A stretch of DNA of 64,000 nt from the NCBI RefSeq assembly GCF_011759605.1, contig NZ_JAAOYX010000002.1:868001-932000 (forward strand), in the 5' to 3' direction. The notes beneath the pieces were generated by a model. That model did not search any database, had not been told where the DNA came from, and saw only the letters and a list, made by a program, of their open reading frames with translations. Position numbers and translations under genes: made by a program. The DNA is from Luteibacter sp. SG786. GTDB lineage: Bacteria > Pseudomonadota > Gammaproteobacteria > Xanthomonadales > Rhodanobacteraceae. Of this stretch, positions 32,659 through 42,293 are shown piece by piece (within the stretch, counting starts at the first letter, position 1; each line of letters begins with the position of its first letter).

Positions 32659-35159
32659 GGTTCCTGGTCCAGCCCCACGGTGGGATCGCCCATGTCCACC
32701 ACGGCGATGCGTTCCTCGAACTCGCGCGCGGTCATCGGCTTGCCGAACAGGAATCCCTGCATCTGCGAGCAGCCGGCAGAACCGAGGAAGGTGGCTTGCT
32801 CCATGCTTTCCACCCCTTCGGCAAGCACCTGCTTGTTCATGCCCTTGCCCAGGCCGACGATGGCGCTGACGATGGCGGCACTGTCGTTGTCCCACGCCAC
32901 GTCGCGTATGAAGGCGCGGTCGATCTTGAGGATGTCGACCGGGAAGTGCTTGAGGTACGAGAGGCTGCAATAGCCGGTGCCGAAGTCGTCGAGGCTGAGC
33001 GCCACGCCGAGCGACTTGATCTTGCGCAGCAGTTCGGCGATGTGGTCGCCGCCTTCCATCACCGTGCGTTCCGTGACTTCCAGTTCGAGCAGCGTGGGAT
33101 GCAGGCCGGTATCCGCGAGCACCGCGCGCAGCGACTCGAAGAAGCGTGTGTGCTGGAATTGCAGCGCCGAGACGTTCACCGACACGGATAGCGGTCGGTA
33201 CAGCCGCGTCCACGCTTCCGCCTGGCGACACGCTTCGCGCAACGCCCACTCGCCGATGGGCACGATGAGGCCGCAGTCTTCGGCCACGGGAATGAACTGC
33301 TCGGGGGAGTAGATGTCTTCGCCGTCTATCTGCCAGCGCAGCAGAGCCTCTGCGCCGATGATGGTGCCCAGTTCCACGTCGACCTTGGGCTGGTAGTGCA
33401 GGCTGAGTTCGTTGCGGGCGAGGGCCTTGCGCAGTTCCACCTCGATGCGCACGCGGGCGGTGTTGCGCTCGTTCATGGTGGGATTGAAGAAGCGATAGCC
33501 GTTGCGCCCCTGCATCTTCGCTTCGTACATGGCGGTATCGGCGTTGCGCAACAGCGACTCGGCGTCTTCCGCGTCGTCGGGATACACGCTGATGCCGATG
33601 CTGAAACTGATGGTGAGCGCCGAGGTGTCCAGACCCAGGCCGAATGCCTGGCCGCAGGCGGACAACACTTTCTCGGCCACCACACTGGCATCGCCGGGGC
33701 TCTCGATATGCGGCAGCAGCACCACGAACTCGTCGCCGCCGAGGCGGCTCACGGTGTCGTCGGAGCGCACGGCACCACGGATACGCCGGGCCACTTCCTG
33801 GAGCAGGCTGTCGCCCGCGGCATGGCCCAGCGAGTCGTTGATCTGCTTGAAGTGGTCGACGTCGACGAACAGCAGTGCCACGCGCTGGTTGCGGCGCGCC
33901 GCCGCAGTCACCGCGAATTCCATGCGCGAGGTGAGCAGGGCGCGGTTCGGCAGGCCGGTAAGCGTGTCGTGGTGCGCGAGATGGGCCATTTTCAAGGCCA
34001 GGGCGCGGGTCTCGCTCACGTCGTGGAACACCACCACGCCGCCCACCACGTTGCCCGCGTGGTCGTGGATGGGAGCCGCCGAGTCCTCGATCGGGCTGTC
34101 GAAGCCATTGCGATGCACGAGGATGGCATCGGTGGTGAGCCCGACGATACTGTTCTTGCTGACCGCCATGATCAGCGGATTCGGTATCGGCCGGCGGGTG
34201 AGCGGATCGCGCAGCTGGAAGATATCGTCCATGGGCCGGCCCACGGCCTCGTGGCTGGACCATCCCGTCATGGCCTCGGCAATGGGGTTGAGCGAAGTGA
34301 CGATGAACTGGGTGTCGGTGGTGATGACGGCGTCGCCGATGGATTTCAGCGTGACCTCGGCGAGTTCCCGTTCGCGGAAGAGAGCGTCCTCGAACGCCTT
34401 GCGTTCGCTGATGTCCTGCACCTGCGAAATGAAATACAGCGGCCCGCCGACTTCGTCGCGCACCAGCGAGACGCTGAGCTGCACATGCACCACGTGGCCG
34501 TCGCGATGCAGGTAGCGTTTCTCCATCTGGTAGGAGAGGCGGTCGCCGGAGAGCAGTTTTTCCACCTGCCCCAGATCGGCGGCGAGGTCGTCGGGATGGG
34601 TGACGTCCTGGAACGACGTACGCATGAGCGCTTGCTCGTCGTAGCCCAGCATGGCGCACAGGGCCTCGTTCACCTGCAGCCAGCGACCGTCGGGCAGTAC
34701 CAGCGCCATGCCGATCGCGGCGTAACGGAATGCCTGCGCGAAGCGCCGCTCGCTTTCCCGCAGGCGTGCCTCGAGCACTTGGCGGCTGGAGATGTCGGCG
34801 AGGAGAATGGCCACGCCGCGCACGTTGCCGTCGTCGTCCATATCCGGCGAGAAAGTGGCCTGCGCATAGCGGTCGCCGGCGCCGTTGTGGATGGCGCGAT
34901 CGGCCACCATGGCCGTGCCGCCGAGGGTGGCACGGATGTCGGGTTCGATGAGCGCGCAGAGGGCGGGATCGATCACCTCGGCGACGGACCGCCCGACCAC
35001 GTCGACGTCGCCGACATTCATCCACGCGAGGTACGCGGGGCTGGCGTAGCGATAACGCATGGCCGTGTCGACGTACGCGATCATGGCCGGCGTGCGCTCC
35101 AGGAGGTACGCGGACCAGTCCGAGGGTGAGTCGCTGACGGGTGGAATCGATGAGCGCAT
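32655..35159 (-). CDS. PAS-GGDEF-EAL cyclic-di-GMP turnover protein
   Basis: About 834 residues. Three PAS domains in the N-terminal 380 residues (TPAMIAYVDTAMRYRYAS; IGMALVLPDGRWLQVNEA; GDAVITTDTQFIVTSLNP), then GGDEF with RLGGDEFVVLL, then EAL with GAEALLRW and LDDFGTGYCSLSYL. The GGDEF motif is intact and the inhibitory site RSDD lies exactly five residues upstream of it, so product inhibition of the cyclase is likely. The EAL metal and DDFG residues are also intact, so the enzyme may be bifunctional. No membrane segment: a cytoplasmic sensor of redox, oxygen or small ligands. ATG 35159 is preferred; a GTG at 35186 adds nine residues. Confidence 0.93.
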   Translation of the reverse strand: MRSSIPPVSDSPSDWSAYLLERTPAMIAYVDTAMRYRYASPAYLAWMNVGDVDVVGRSVAEVIDPALCALIEPDIRATLGGTAMVADRAIHNGAGDRYAQATFSPDMDDDGNVRGVAILLADISSRQVLEARLRESERRFAQAFRYAAIGMALVLPDGRWLQVNEALCAMLGYDEQALMRTSFQDVTHPDDLAADLGQVEKLLSGDRLSYQMEKRYLHRDGHVVHVQLSVSLVRDEVGGPLYFISQVQDISERKAFEDALFRERELAEVTLKSIGDAVITTDTQFIVTSLNPIAEAMTGWSSHEAVGRPMDDIFQLRDPLTRRPIPNPLIMAVSKNSIVGLTTDAILVHRNGFDSPIEDSAAPIHDHAGNVVGGVVVFHDVSETRALALKMAHLAHHDTLTGLPNRALLTSRMEFAVTAAARRNQRVALLFVDVDHFKQINDSLGHAAGDSLLQEVARRIRGAVRSDDTVSRLGGDEFVVLLPHIESPGDASVVAEKVLSACGQAFGLGLDTSALTISFSIGISVYPDDAEDAESLLRNADTAMYEAKMQGRNGYRFFNPTMNERNTARVRIEVELRKALARNELSLHYQPKVDVELGTIIGAEALLRWQIDGEDIYSPEQFIPVAEDCGLIVPIGEWALREACRQAEAWTRLYRPLSVSVNVSALQFQHTRFFESLRAVLADTGLHPTLLELEVTERTVMEGGDHIAELLRKIKSLGVALSLDDFGTGYCSLSYLKHFPVDILKIDRAFIRDVAWDNDSAAIVSAIVGLGKGMNKQVLAEGVESMEQATFLGSAGCSQMQGFLFGKPMTAREFEERIAVVDMGDPTVGLDQEP

Positions 35160-35238
35160 GGAGGAGCCGGGATAACGTCGCCTCACTCTACGGTCTTGGT
35201 TCCCTCTCGTATATCGGACGATTCGTCAAAAAAGAGCC

Positions 35239-36366
35239 TCAATGCAGCGCGGGTGCCGGGGCCGACAGGGCACCGTCGGCGTCCAGCAGCACCCGGCCCA
35301 GCGCGTGAACCTCGTGGGCTGCGCCATGGCCCTTGGCCAGGGCGTCGAGCAGGGGTGCCAGTGCATCGGGCGCCAGCGGATACCCGTGGGCCAGCACCCT
35401 GGCCTTGCCCGGTGCGGGTTGGGCGACGGTGATGGCCGCCATGCCCAGCCCCGCCGCCTCGTGGGCGTAAAGGGCGGGAGGCGGCAGCGCCGGGTCGGCC
35501 GTTGCGATGGACTCGATGAGGTAGCCCGCCGTTTGAGCCGATTCTCCTTCGATGTGAAGGGGGACGTGGTGTGCGGCCAGCAGGGCGGCGTATTGGCGAA
35601 GTTCGAACAGCGTACCGGCGAATTCGTGGGTGGCGTTGGCGCCCTTGTTGCCGGCGCGCGCGAACCACGCCGACGGCCCCGGAACCCCCACGCGCCCCTC
35701 CGCATAGTGCAACGGCAGCCCGCGCGAACCCAGGGCCGTCTCCTCCTTGTAGGGCGTGAGCAGCGCGGCCTCGAGCACGGTCCACAAGGGCGCCAGGTTC
35801 ACGTGCTCGTATTGCACGCAGGTGAGCGCGAGCAGGTCGTTGCGGCTGAGATATCGCGCATGCTCCAGGCGCATGCCCAGGGTGCGCATGAGGTAATCCG
35901 CTGTGGCGGTGCCGGCCTCGCCGCGCCCGACCAGTTCCACTTCCATGGCGGCCGCGATGTCTTCGGCCTGGCTGGCGGGCGCCAGCACCATCCAGGGTAT
36001 GAGCCGCATCGGGCCCCCGGCGTAGGCGGGATCGGGCACCAGCGGCTGCGCGGGCATGTGGCCCTCATGGGTGCCGAAGGCGACCACCCCGCCGGCGTCG
36101 GTCACGCGGGGGATGCGCCGCGCCAGTTCCTCCAGCGTGGCGAATGCCGGAAAACCGGGGCGGAGCAGCTCCACGCCATCGAAGAGGGCACCGGCGATGG
36201 CCAGGCGCGAGGTCTCGATGCCGGGCAGCAGGGCGCGCAGGTCGTCGGCCACCAGGGAGGCCAGCACGCGGGCCTCGTCCCGGGTGAGTTCGAGCCGGTC
36301 GGGGGCGCCGTCCCCGGCCAGTTCCAGCGCCAGGACGGCGGGGCAGGCGATCAGCGACTCGTTCAC
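35239..36366 (-). CDS. Conserved-looking cytoplasmic protein of unknown function
   Basis: A 375-residue protein without signal peptide or membrane segments. It has an Ala/Leu-rich composition and no motif I can assign; notable segments are GVVAFGTHEGHMPAQPLVPD, LSRNDLLALTCVQYEHVNL and GNKGANATHEFAGTLFELRQ, which look conserved enough to be active-site loops with several His residues. The start is GTG at 36366, and no strong ribosome site is visible. It lies between the c-di-GMP gene on the same strand and the divergent thiolase gene; neither context suggests a role. Confidence 0.7.
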   Translation of the reverse strand: MNESLIACPAVLALELAGDGAPDRLELTRDEARVLASLVADDLRALLPGIETSRLAIAGALFDGVELLRPGFPAFATLEELARRIPRVTDAGGVVAFGTHEGHMPAQPLVPDPAYAGGPMRLIPWMVLAPASQAEDIAAAMEVELVGRGEAGTATADYLMRTLGMRLEHARYLSRNDLLALTCVQYEHVNLAPLWTVLEAALLTPYKEETALGSRGLPLHYAEGRVGVPGPSAWFARAGNKGANATHEFAGTLFELRQYAALLAAHHVPLHIEGESAQTAGYLIESIATADPALPPPALYAHEAAGLGMAAITVAQPAPGKARVLAHGYPLAPDALAPLLDALAKGHGAAHEVHALGRVLLDADGALSAPAPALH

Positions 36367-36550
36367 GGCAGGTTTTTCCGAACGGCAAAGGAACGCAATT
36401 CTATCATTCGGCCGGATCGGGCTTTCACCGGGAAGGGATGCGGGTTAGCCTTGCCGATACGCGTTCGTCGGCGATCGTCGGCATCCGCGATCTCTTCTTC
36501 GCACTCGGCTGCCCCTGGGGCATCCCCTCGGTCTGGACAGTTTCTCAAGC

Positions 36551-37837
36551 ATGGATAAGACGCAAAAGCGTGTGGGTGTGGTCGGCGGCGTCCGCATCCC
36601 CTTCTGTCGCAACAACACGGCCTACGCCGATGTCGGCAACTTCGGCATGTCGGTGAAGGTGCTTGGGGCGCTGGTGGAAAAATTCGGGCTGCATGGCGCC
36701 GAGCTGGGCGAGGTCGCCATGGGCGCCGTCATCCGCCATTCCTCGGACTGGAACCTGGCGCGTGAGGCGGTGCTGTCCTCGGGGCTGGCGCCCACCACGC
36801 CCGGCATCACCACGGCCCGGGCGTGTGGCACCTCCCTCGACAACGCCATCCTCATCGCCAGCAAGATCGCCACCGGCCAGATCGAAGCCGGTATCGCGGG
36901 CGGTTCCGACACCACCAGCGACGTACCCATCGTGTACGGGCAGAAGCTGCGCAAGCGGCTGCTGGCCATGAACCGTGCGAAGACGGTGAAAGAGAAGTTC
37001 CAGGCCGCGACCCGGGGCTTCTCGTTCAAGGAACTGAAGCCGTCGTTCCCGGGCGTTGCCGAGCCGCGCACGGGCAAGTCCATGGGCGACCACTGCGAAC
37101 TCATGGCCAAGGAGTGGAAGATCGGCCGCGTGGAGCAGGACGAACTGGCGCTGGCCAGCCACCGGAAGCTCGCCGCCGCGTACGACGCCGGTTTCTTCGC
37201 CGACCTGGTGGTGCCTTTCCGTGGCCTGAAGCGCGACGGTTTCCTCCGTCCAGACACCACGCTGGAAAAACTGGCGGCGCTGAAGCCCGCCTTCGACAAG
37301 ACCTCCGGCCAGGGCACGCTTACCGCCGGCAATTCCACGGGCCTTTCCGACGGCGCCGCCGCCGTGCTGCTGGGTAGCGAGGAATGGGCCGCGGCACGCG
37401 GCCTGTCGATCCAGGCCTACCTCACCTACGCGCAGGTGGCGGCGGTCGACTTCGTGCATGGCGAAGGCCTGCTCATGGCCCCGACCATCGCGGTGCCGCG
37501 CATGCTCAAGCAGGCGGGCCTCACGCTGCAGGATTTCGACTTCTACGAGATCCACGAAGCCTTCGCTGCCCAGGTGCTCTGCACGCTGCGGGCCTGGGAA
37601 AGCGAAGACTACTGCCGCCAGCGGCTGGGCCTGGATGCTCCGCTGGGTTCGATCGACCCGGCCAAGCTCAACGTCAACGGTTCCAGTCTCGCGTCCGGTC
37701 ACCCGTTCGCGGCCACCGGCGCGCGTATCCTGGCCACCCTGGCGAAGATGCTGGAGCAGAAGGGTTCGGGCCGCGGCCTGATCTCCATCTGCACGGCGGG
37801 CGGCATGGGTGTCACGGCCATCCTCGAACGTCCCTGA
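36551..37837 (+). CDS. Acetyl-CoA acetyltransferase / 3-ketoacyl-CoA thiolase (FadI-like)
   Basis: A 428-residue thiolase cleaving 3-ketoacyl-CoA with CoA in fatty-acid beta-oxidation (or condensing two acetyl-CoA). The nucleophilic Cys is in TTARACGTSLDNAI (about residue 94), the active-site His in YEIHEAFAAQ, the second His in NGSSLASGHPFAATGAR, and the acid/base Cys in ISICTAGGMG. Length and the inserted loop are as in FadI rather than the shorter biosynthetic thiolases. No FadJ-like partner is adjacent. A GC-rich hairpin follows the stop codon. Confidence 0.92.
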   Translation: MDKTQKRVGVVGGVRIPFCRNNTAYADVGNFGMSVKVLGALVEKFGLHGAELGEVAMGAVIRHSSDWNLAREAVLSSGLAPTTPGITTARACGTSLDNAILIASKIATGQIEAGIAGGSDTTSDVPIVYGQKLRKRLLAMNRAKTVKEKFQAATRGFSFKELKPSFPGVAEPRTGKSMGDHCELMAKEWKIGRVEQDELALASHRKLAAAYDAGFFADLVVPFRGLKRDGFLRPDTTLEKLAALKPAFDKTSGQGTLTAGNSTGLSDGAAAVLLGSEEWAAARGLSIQAYLTYAQVAAVDFVHGEGLLMAPTIAVPRMLKQAGLTLQDFDFYEIHEAFAAQVLCTLRAWESEDYCRQRLGLDAPLGSIDPAKLNVNGSSLASGHPFAATGARILATLAKMLEQKGSGRGLISICTAGGMGVTAILERP

Positions 37838-37851
37838 TAAAGGAAGGAAAA

Positions 37852-37871
37852 GGCGACGCGCTCGCGTCGCC
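37852..37871. terminator. Hairpin between thiolase and TonB-like gene
   Basis: GGCGACGCG and CGCGTCGCC form 9-base arms with a 2-base centre, 14 bases after the thiolase stop. There is no T-run, and it overlaps the leader of the TonB-like gene, so it may attenuate rather than terminate. Confidence 0.35.
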
Positions 37872-37887
37872 ATCACCCTGTCTCCGC

Positions 37888-38448
37888 ATGCTTGCCCTAC
37901 GTACCAGTACCTCCCTCAGCGCCCTGGCACTGCTCGTCGGCATTGCCGGCACGAGCTGGCTCACCGCGCTTACCTACGAGCGCGCGCCGAAGACACGCAG
38001 CTTCGCCGAGGTCACGTTGCCCACGGCGGCGCCAGCAATGGTGTCGAGAACGGTGTCCCAGGTGGCGCCTGCCGCGACGCGTCCGGTCGCGGTTGCCCCG
38101 TCGTCCGTACGGCCCGCCAGTCAGCGGCCTGCCTCCGTGGCCCTGCCCCCTGCGCGCATGGTCAGCGCGGCGCCTGCTCCCGCGCCGGCCCCGCTGGTGC
38201 CCGTATACATGCCGTCGCCTCGTTATCCGATGTCCGCGCTGCGTGCGCATCGCGAAGGGAAGGTGGTGCTCCACGTGACGGTCACGCCTGAAGGCGACGT
38301 CACCCGCGTCGCCGTTGGCAGTTCCAGCGGCGACGAGGCCCTGGACCGCGCCGCACAGGAAGCGGTGCGCGACTGGCGCTTCGCCGCTGCCGACCGCCCC
38401 GATCGTTACACAACCGAGTTGCCCGTCACCTTTGAACTGACGCGGTAA
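37888..38448 (+). CDS. TonB-family energy transducer-like protein
   Basis: A 186-residue protein with one N-terminal membrane anchor (LSALALLVGIAGTSWLTAL), a Pro/Ala-rich periplasmic spacer (residues about 45-110, many PxxA units), and a C-terminal TonB domain: PRYPMSALRAHREGKVVLHV, VTPEGDVTRV and ALDRAAQEAVRDWRF. Classic TonB couples the proton gradient to outer-membrane receptors through ExbBD; no exbBD is nearby and the spacer is short, so this may be a single-gene TonB-like protein with a dedicated or structural role. ATG 37888 is chosen because it directly precedes the anchor. Confidence 0.85.
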   Translation: MLALRTSTSLSALALLVGIAGTSWLTALTYERAPKTRSFAEVTLPTAAPAMVSRTVSQVAPAATRPVAVAPSSVRPASQRPASVALPPARMVSAAPAPAPAPLVPVYMPSPRYPMSALRAHREGKVVLHVTVTPEGDVTRVAVGSSSGDEALDRAAQEAVRDWRFAAADRPDRYTTELPVTFELTR

Positions 38449-38475
38449 ACCTTCCGCTTGCGCAGGGCGCGCATC

Positions 38476-40434
38476 CTACAGAATGCCGGCTGCCGAGCTG
38501 CCGAAGGCCGTGATCATCCGCGTGTAGATCAGCTTGAGCGACACGTCCACTTCGGGGAAGTCGCCCACGGGCTCGTAGCATTCGAAGAAGCGAGGGTCCT
38601 TCCAGCGCATCGGGATGCAGCCCGCCTTGAGGTCGTAACTGGTGGCATAACGGAACGGCCACAGGTCGAAGAATGGCAGTCGTTCCGACACGTCCCCAAT
38701 GAACTCGTTGATCGACGACAACACCGGTATCGTCTTCCGGCGGGGCGCGATCGTCCACGCGTTGCCGGGTTCCGTGTCCTGCAGGATCGAATCGCGCAGC
38801 CGGTCGGCGAAGCGCTTGTCGTAGATGATCACGCCGGACTCGGTGTTGTAATGGTCAGAACGTGGATCGAAGTTATGCGTGCCCACCATCGCGAAGGTGT
38901 CGTCGACGACGATGGATTTCGCATGCAGCCCGAACCGTACGCCGGCCGTCAGCAGCGGTGCGGGACGGTTGCGCGGGCCGCGGCTGGCGCGACTGCCGAT
39001 ACTGAGGAGACTGGACGATTCCGAAGGCGCGAACCGTTCCGGGGGCGCGCCATGCCCATGGTGCCGTGCCCGGCCACCGCCGCTCGAACCGCTTCCCGTT
39101 GTGCCCGTAACGGTTCCGTCCACCGGCGGCGTATCGACGGCGTTCGTGCGGCCCTCCAGTGCGTCGGGGTCCGCATTGAACGGATGCGGTTTCAGTTCGT
39201 AGATCTCGAATCCGTAATCGGTGAGGTAGCGCTTGCGATGTTTGTACGAAAGCGCATACACGGCGAATGCGTCGGTGGATGCCAGCGAGTTCGTCGAGAC
39301 CACCACGCGCGGCGGGTCCGCGCGACGCCCCAGCGCACTGAATATCTTCTTCGCCGGTTTGCTCATGACGAGGTAGGGTGTCTGCAGCACGATCTCGCTT
39401 TTCGCGTTGCGCACCAGCCCCATGATGTGGCGGGTAAGCGCCCGTGCTTCCCTGCGCTTGGGTTCGTCGGTCTTGCCGGGCAGGTCCGAGAGGTATTCCA
39501 CGCGGTTCATGCGCAGGGTGTTGCGCGTGATGTGCTCCTCGACCCACGCGGGATCGAGTGCGTCGGACACCAGCGTGGCGACGCGGTCGGGTCTCTCGTA
39601 GGTGGGTGGTTCCCAGTGGTGCGGGTCGTCGGTATCGGCCAGCAGTTCGCGGTTCACATCGCGCAGGTGAGTGAGCGGTGCCGACCGCCTGTGCGTCCAG
39701 AACTGCTCGAAGCTGGCGCCCATTTCGGCAGCGGCGGGACCCCCCACCATCACGTCGCGGTCGATGTAGTCGAAGGCGTCGTCCCAGTCGAAATACCGGT
39801 TCTCGTAGTTCCGCCCGCCGGTGATGCCCACGAGGTCGTCCACCACCAGCAGCTTGTTGTGCATGCGTTGGTTGAATTTGTAGAAGCAGCAGAGGATGCC
39901 GGCGGCGAACTCCAGCGGCGGCGTACGTGCGGCGTGGAACGTGGGGTTGTATAGCCGGATCTCCATGCGGTCGCTGGCGCGGGCCAGCGCCGCGAGCAGG
40001 CCCGGATCGCGGAAGGAGAACAGCTGGTCGGCCAGGATGCGCACGTGGACGCCGCGCCGGGCCGCGCGTACCAGTTCGTCCAGCACCAGTTTGCCGGCGT
40101 CGTCCTGTTCCCAGATGTAGGTCTGCACGTCGATGCTCTTGCGGGCCGCGCGGATCAGGTTGATGCGTGCGGCAAGCGCGCTTTCGCCGTCTTCCAGCAA
40201 CGTGGCCACGTGCACCGGCTTCGCCTCCGTGGAGGCGGCATCGGCTTCGAGCGCTGCGTCGATCAAGGGGGAGGGCGTGGCGCAATGGCTCGTATCGGCG
40301 GGGTCGCAGGTGTCCTGCCGGTCCGCGGTGAGGGTAACCACCGCGTCGGCCTTGCGGATTCGCTCCTGGGACAATGAGCATCCGCCCGCGGCGAGCGTGG
40401 CGGCAAGGAGCAGGAGCGTGAGTAGGCGGCGCAT
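38476..40434 (-). CDS. Phospholipase D / cardiolipin synthase-like lipoprotein
   Basis: A 652-residue exported protein with a lipoprotein signal: LLLLAATLAAGGCS, lipidation at Cys19 from ATG 40434. Two HKD half-sites of the phospholipase D superfamily are present: HNKLLVVDD near residue 215 and HAKSIVVDD near residue 520. Between them lies a Gly/Ser/His-rich linker (TGSGSSGGG, RHHGHG). Such proteins transfer or hydrolyse phosphatidyl groups; related envelope proteins are annotated as cardiolipin synthase C-like. The anchoring lipid and two complete catalytic motifs suggest phospholipid remodelling at the periplasmic face. Upstream in-frame Met at 40488 is rejected because the lipobox would be misplaced. 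Confidence 0.87.
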   Translation of the reverse strand: MRRLLTLLLLAATLAAGGCSLSQERIRKADAVVTLTADRQDTCDPADTSHCATPSPLIDAALEADAASTEAKPVHVATLLEDGESALAARINLIRAARKSIDVQTYIWEQDDAGKLVLDELVRAARRGVHVRILADQLFSFRDPGLLAALARASDRMEIRLYNPTFHAARTPPLEFAAGILCCFYKFNQRMHNKLLVVDDLVGITGGRNYENRYFDWDDAFDYIDRDVMVGGPAAAEMGASFEQFWTHRRSAPLTHLRDVNRELLADTDDPHHWEPPTYERPDRVATLVSDALDPAWVEEHITRNTLRMNRVEYLSDLPGKTDEPKRREARALTRHIMGLVRNAKSEIVLQTPYLVMSKPAKKIFSALGRRADPPRVVVSTNSLASTDAFAVYALSYKHRKRYLTDYGFEIYELKPHPFNADPDALEGRTNAVDTPPVDGTVTGTTGSGSSGGGRARHHGHGAPPERFAPSESSSLLSIGSRASRGPRNRPAPLLTAGVRFGLHAKSIVVDDTFAMVGTHNFDPRSDHYNTESGVIIYDKRFADRLRDSILQDTEPGNAWTIAPRRKTIPVLSSINEFIGDVSERLPFFDLWPFRYATSYDLKAGCIPMRWKDPRFFECYEPVGDFPEVDVSLKLIYTRMITAFGSSAAGIL

Positions 40435-40494
40435 GCCGCGGATGATAGGGGAGGAGTAGCAACGCGACGTGAGTTCGCGCGCCGCCACGCCTTG

Positions 40495-41049
40495 TCAGGG
40501 ATTGGTCAGCACGATGGCCATGCCCAGGTTGACCCGGTCCGAGAGGGCGCCCCGGCGCCCTCGCATCTCGAAGTCCGTCCGGTCGATGGTGCCCTTCAGT
40601 TGCAGCACGCATCCGGCCAGGCTGTGCGGGGGGCAATGATTGGCTTGCAGGTGGAACGTCACCGGCTGGGTTACCCCTCGCAGGGTGAGCAGGCCCTGCA
40701 CGTCGCCGCCTTCGCTCAGCAGTTGCAAGGATACGGGGAAGGATTCGAAGTGGATCTGCGGGTAGCGGCTGGCATCGAAGAACTCGGGCGCCAGCAGCCA
40801 GCGGCGCAGGCGTGCCGATTCCATACGGACGCTCTCGGTGTCGATGTCGGCGCTGACGATGGCGCTGTGCCGGGCCGGATCGATGGCCAGTTCCCCGCGG
40901 ATGCCTTCGAAGCTGCCCGTGACCGTGCTGACCCAGAGCAGCCGCACGCTGAATTCGGCGCGCGAGTGAACCGGGTCGATGCGAAGGTCGGCGGCAGAGA
41001 GGGGCGCCGCCGCGAGGAGCGCGACGATCGCCGACAGCAGGTGGCGCAT
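40495..41049 (-). CDS. YceI-family periplasmic protein
   Basis: A 184-residue protein with a Sec signal (LLSAIVALLAAAPLSAA) and the YceI lipocalin-like beta barrel, recognised from IDPVHSRAEFSVRLLWVS, GSFEGIRGELAID, FFDASRYPQIHFES and LTLRGVTQPVTFHL. The family binds polyisoprenoids or similar hydrophobic chains in the periplasm. It starts 10 bases after the sixA stop on the same strand, so the two are probably co-transcribed. Confidence 0.93.
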   Translation of the reverse strand: MRHLLSAIVALLAAAPLSAADLRIDPVHSRAEFSVRLLWVSTVTGSFEGIRGELAIDPARHSAIVSADIDTESVRMESARLRRWLLAPEFFDASRYPQIHFESFPVSLQLLSEGGDVQGLLTLRGVTQPVTFHLQANHCPPHSLAGCVLQLKGTIDRTDFEMRGRRGALSDRVNLGMAIVLTNP

Positions 41050-41059
41050 TCGGGCAGGC

Positions 41060-41530
41060 TCAGTTCGGAGGGGACCAGAAAACCTTCAGTTTGCCCATGC
41101 CGGGTTCGAGCTTGCCGTCGAACTGGATGCGCGCGATGCCTGCAGGGGGCATGCCGCGGTAGTCCTCGGAGCGCCCTTCGACGAGGAACGCCACCAGTTG
41201 TTCGATACCGGGATTGTGACCGACCAGGACCACGCCGTCCGCGTCCCAGTTCTTGTCGAGGATGTCGTAGAGCTCGCCCACGGTGGCGTCGTAGATATCG
41301 TCTTCCAATTGCCATTCGACCTTGCCGAGGGCGAGTTCGGCGGTTTCCGTCGTCCGTTTGGAGGGGGAGCAGAGAATGCGCGTGTACGAGATGCCTTGCT
41401 GCGAGAGCCATTCGCCCGCGGCGCGGGCTTCCCGGCGACCGTGTTCGGTCAGGCTTCGCTCGCGGTCGTCCTTGCCGTCCTTGCCGTGCGGCGTGGCCTC
41501 GGCGTGGCGTAACAGGATGAGTTCGTGCAT
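41060..41530 (-). CDS. sixA: Phosphohistidine phosphatase SixA
   Basis: A 156-residue histidine phosphatase: the RHG-type motif is LLRHAEATPHG at the N-terminus, followed by SLTEHGRREARAAG, SPSKRTTETAEL and VLVGHNPGIEQL, which supply the second catalytic His. SixA removes phosphate from phosphohistidine proteins such as phosphorelay or PTS components. It lies in a leftward cluster with the ParA-like gene (63 bases upstream) and yceI (10 bases downstream). Confidence 0.92.
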   Translation of the reverse strand: MHELILLRHAEATPHGKDGKDDRERSLTEHGRREARAAGEWLSQQGISYTRILCSPSKRTTETAELALGKVEWQLEDDIYDATVGELYDILDKNWDADGVVLVGHNPGIEQLVAFLVEGRSEDYRGMPPAGIARIQFDGKLEPGMGKLKVFWSPPN

Positions 41531-41593
41531 GGGTAACGTCTCTTCCGCAAGGCCACCTTCGGTGGCGTGATCGATGACGCGGCCCCTTGGTTG

Positions 41594-42226
41594 CTAGGTG
41601 TTGCGCTTGATCCAGCGCAGCAGTTTCGCCCAATCGTCCTGGTGGCCGCGCACGTTTTCCGAGTGGTAATCGAAGATGCCCTTACCGAGCGCTGTGAGCA
41701 AGACGTACGCTTGCGAGTCGCGAAGTTCCGCAACCACAGGAAAAGGCGCCCGCTCGCCCAGTTCGGCGAGGGCGGCCTGGCTTGCGTTTGTCCACGGCTT
41801 GAGTCGGTTGCCCACGAGGCCGACGGGCAGCTTGCCGCGTTTCACGCGGCTGAAGCCCTTGAGCACCTTCAGGAAATCCAGCGTGGCGTCCAGGTCGAAA
41901 TGCGAGGGAAGCACCGGCACGACGATGACGTCGGCGCGTTCGAGGTAGGGTTCGAGGTCTTTCTCGTCCACGCCCGCGGGCGTGTCGACAATCACCCTCT
42001 CGACGTCCTCCGGCAGGCGGTCGAAGGCGCGGCGGCTGCCTTCGATGGCGGTGATGGAGGGCGCGTTCTCCGGCCGGCGGCCGACCCAGCGCAGGCTCGA
42101 GTGCTGACGGTCCGCATCGATCACGGCCGTTTTCTTACCCGCCTGGGCCCAATGGGTGGCAAGTTGCGTGACCAGCGTGGTCTTCCCGCAACCGCCCTTG
42201 CTGCTTGCCACGAGCGTCGTAAGCAT
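41594..42226 (-). CDS. Orphan ParA-family ATPase
   Basis: A 210-residue deviant-Walker ATPase: SSKGGCGKTTLVTQ is the Walker A with signature Lys, VIDADRQHSSLRW the A' motif, and VIVDTPAGVDEKDLE the Walker B region. There is no ParB gene nearby and the protein lacks an N-terminal DNA-binding domain, so it is an orphan ParA/MinD-like protein that may position a protein complex rather than DNA. The start is ATG 42226, giving the Walker motif within the first 12 residues; a longer upstream frame lacks support. Confidence 0.88.
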   Translation of the reverse strand: MLTTLVASSKGGCGKTTLVTQLATHWAQAGKKTAVIDADRQHSSLRWVGRRPENAPSITAIEGSRRAFDRLPEDVERVIVDTPAGVDEKDLEPYLERADVIVVPVLPSHFDLDATLDFLKVLKGFSRVKRGKLPVGLVGNRLKPWTNASQAALAELGERAPFPVVAELRDSQAYVLLTALGKGIFDYHSENVRGHQDDWAKLLRWIKRNT

Positions 42227-42293
42227 TCGCGCGCACCTGCCTTGGGAGAGCCCTAGCCTACACACCCCCGATGCTTGCGGCCAAGCCTGCGGC

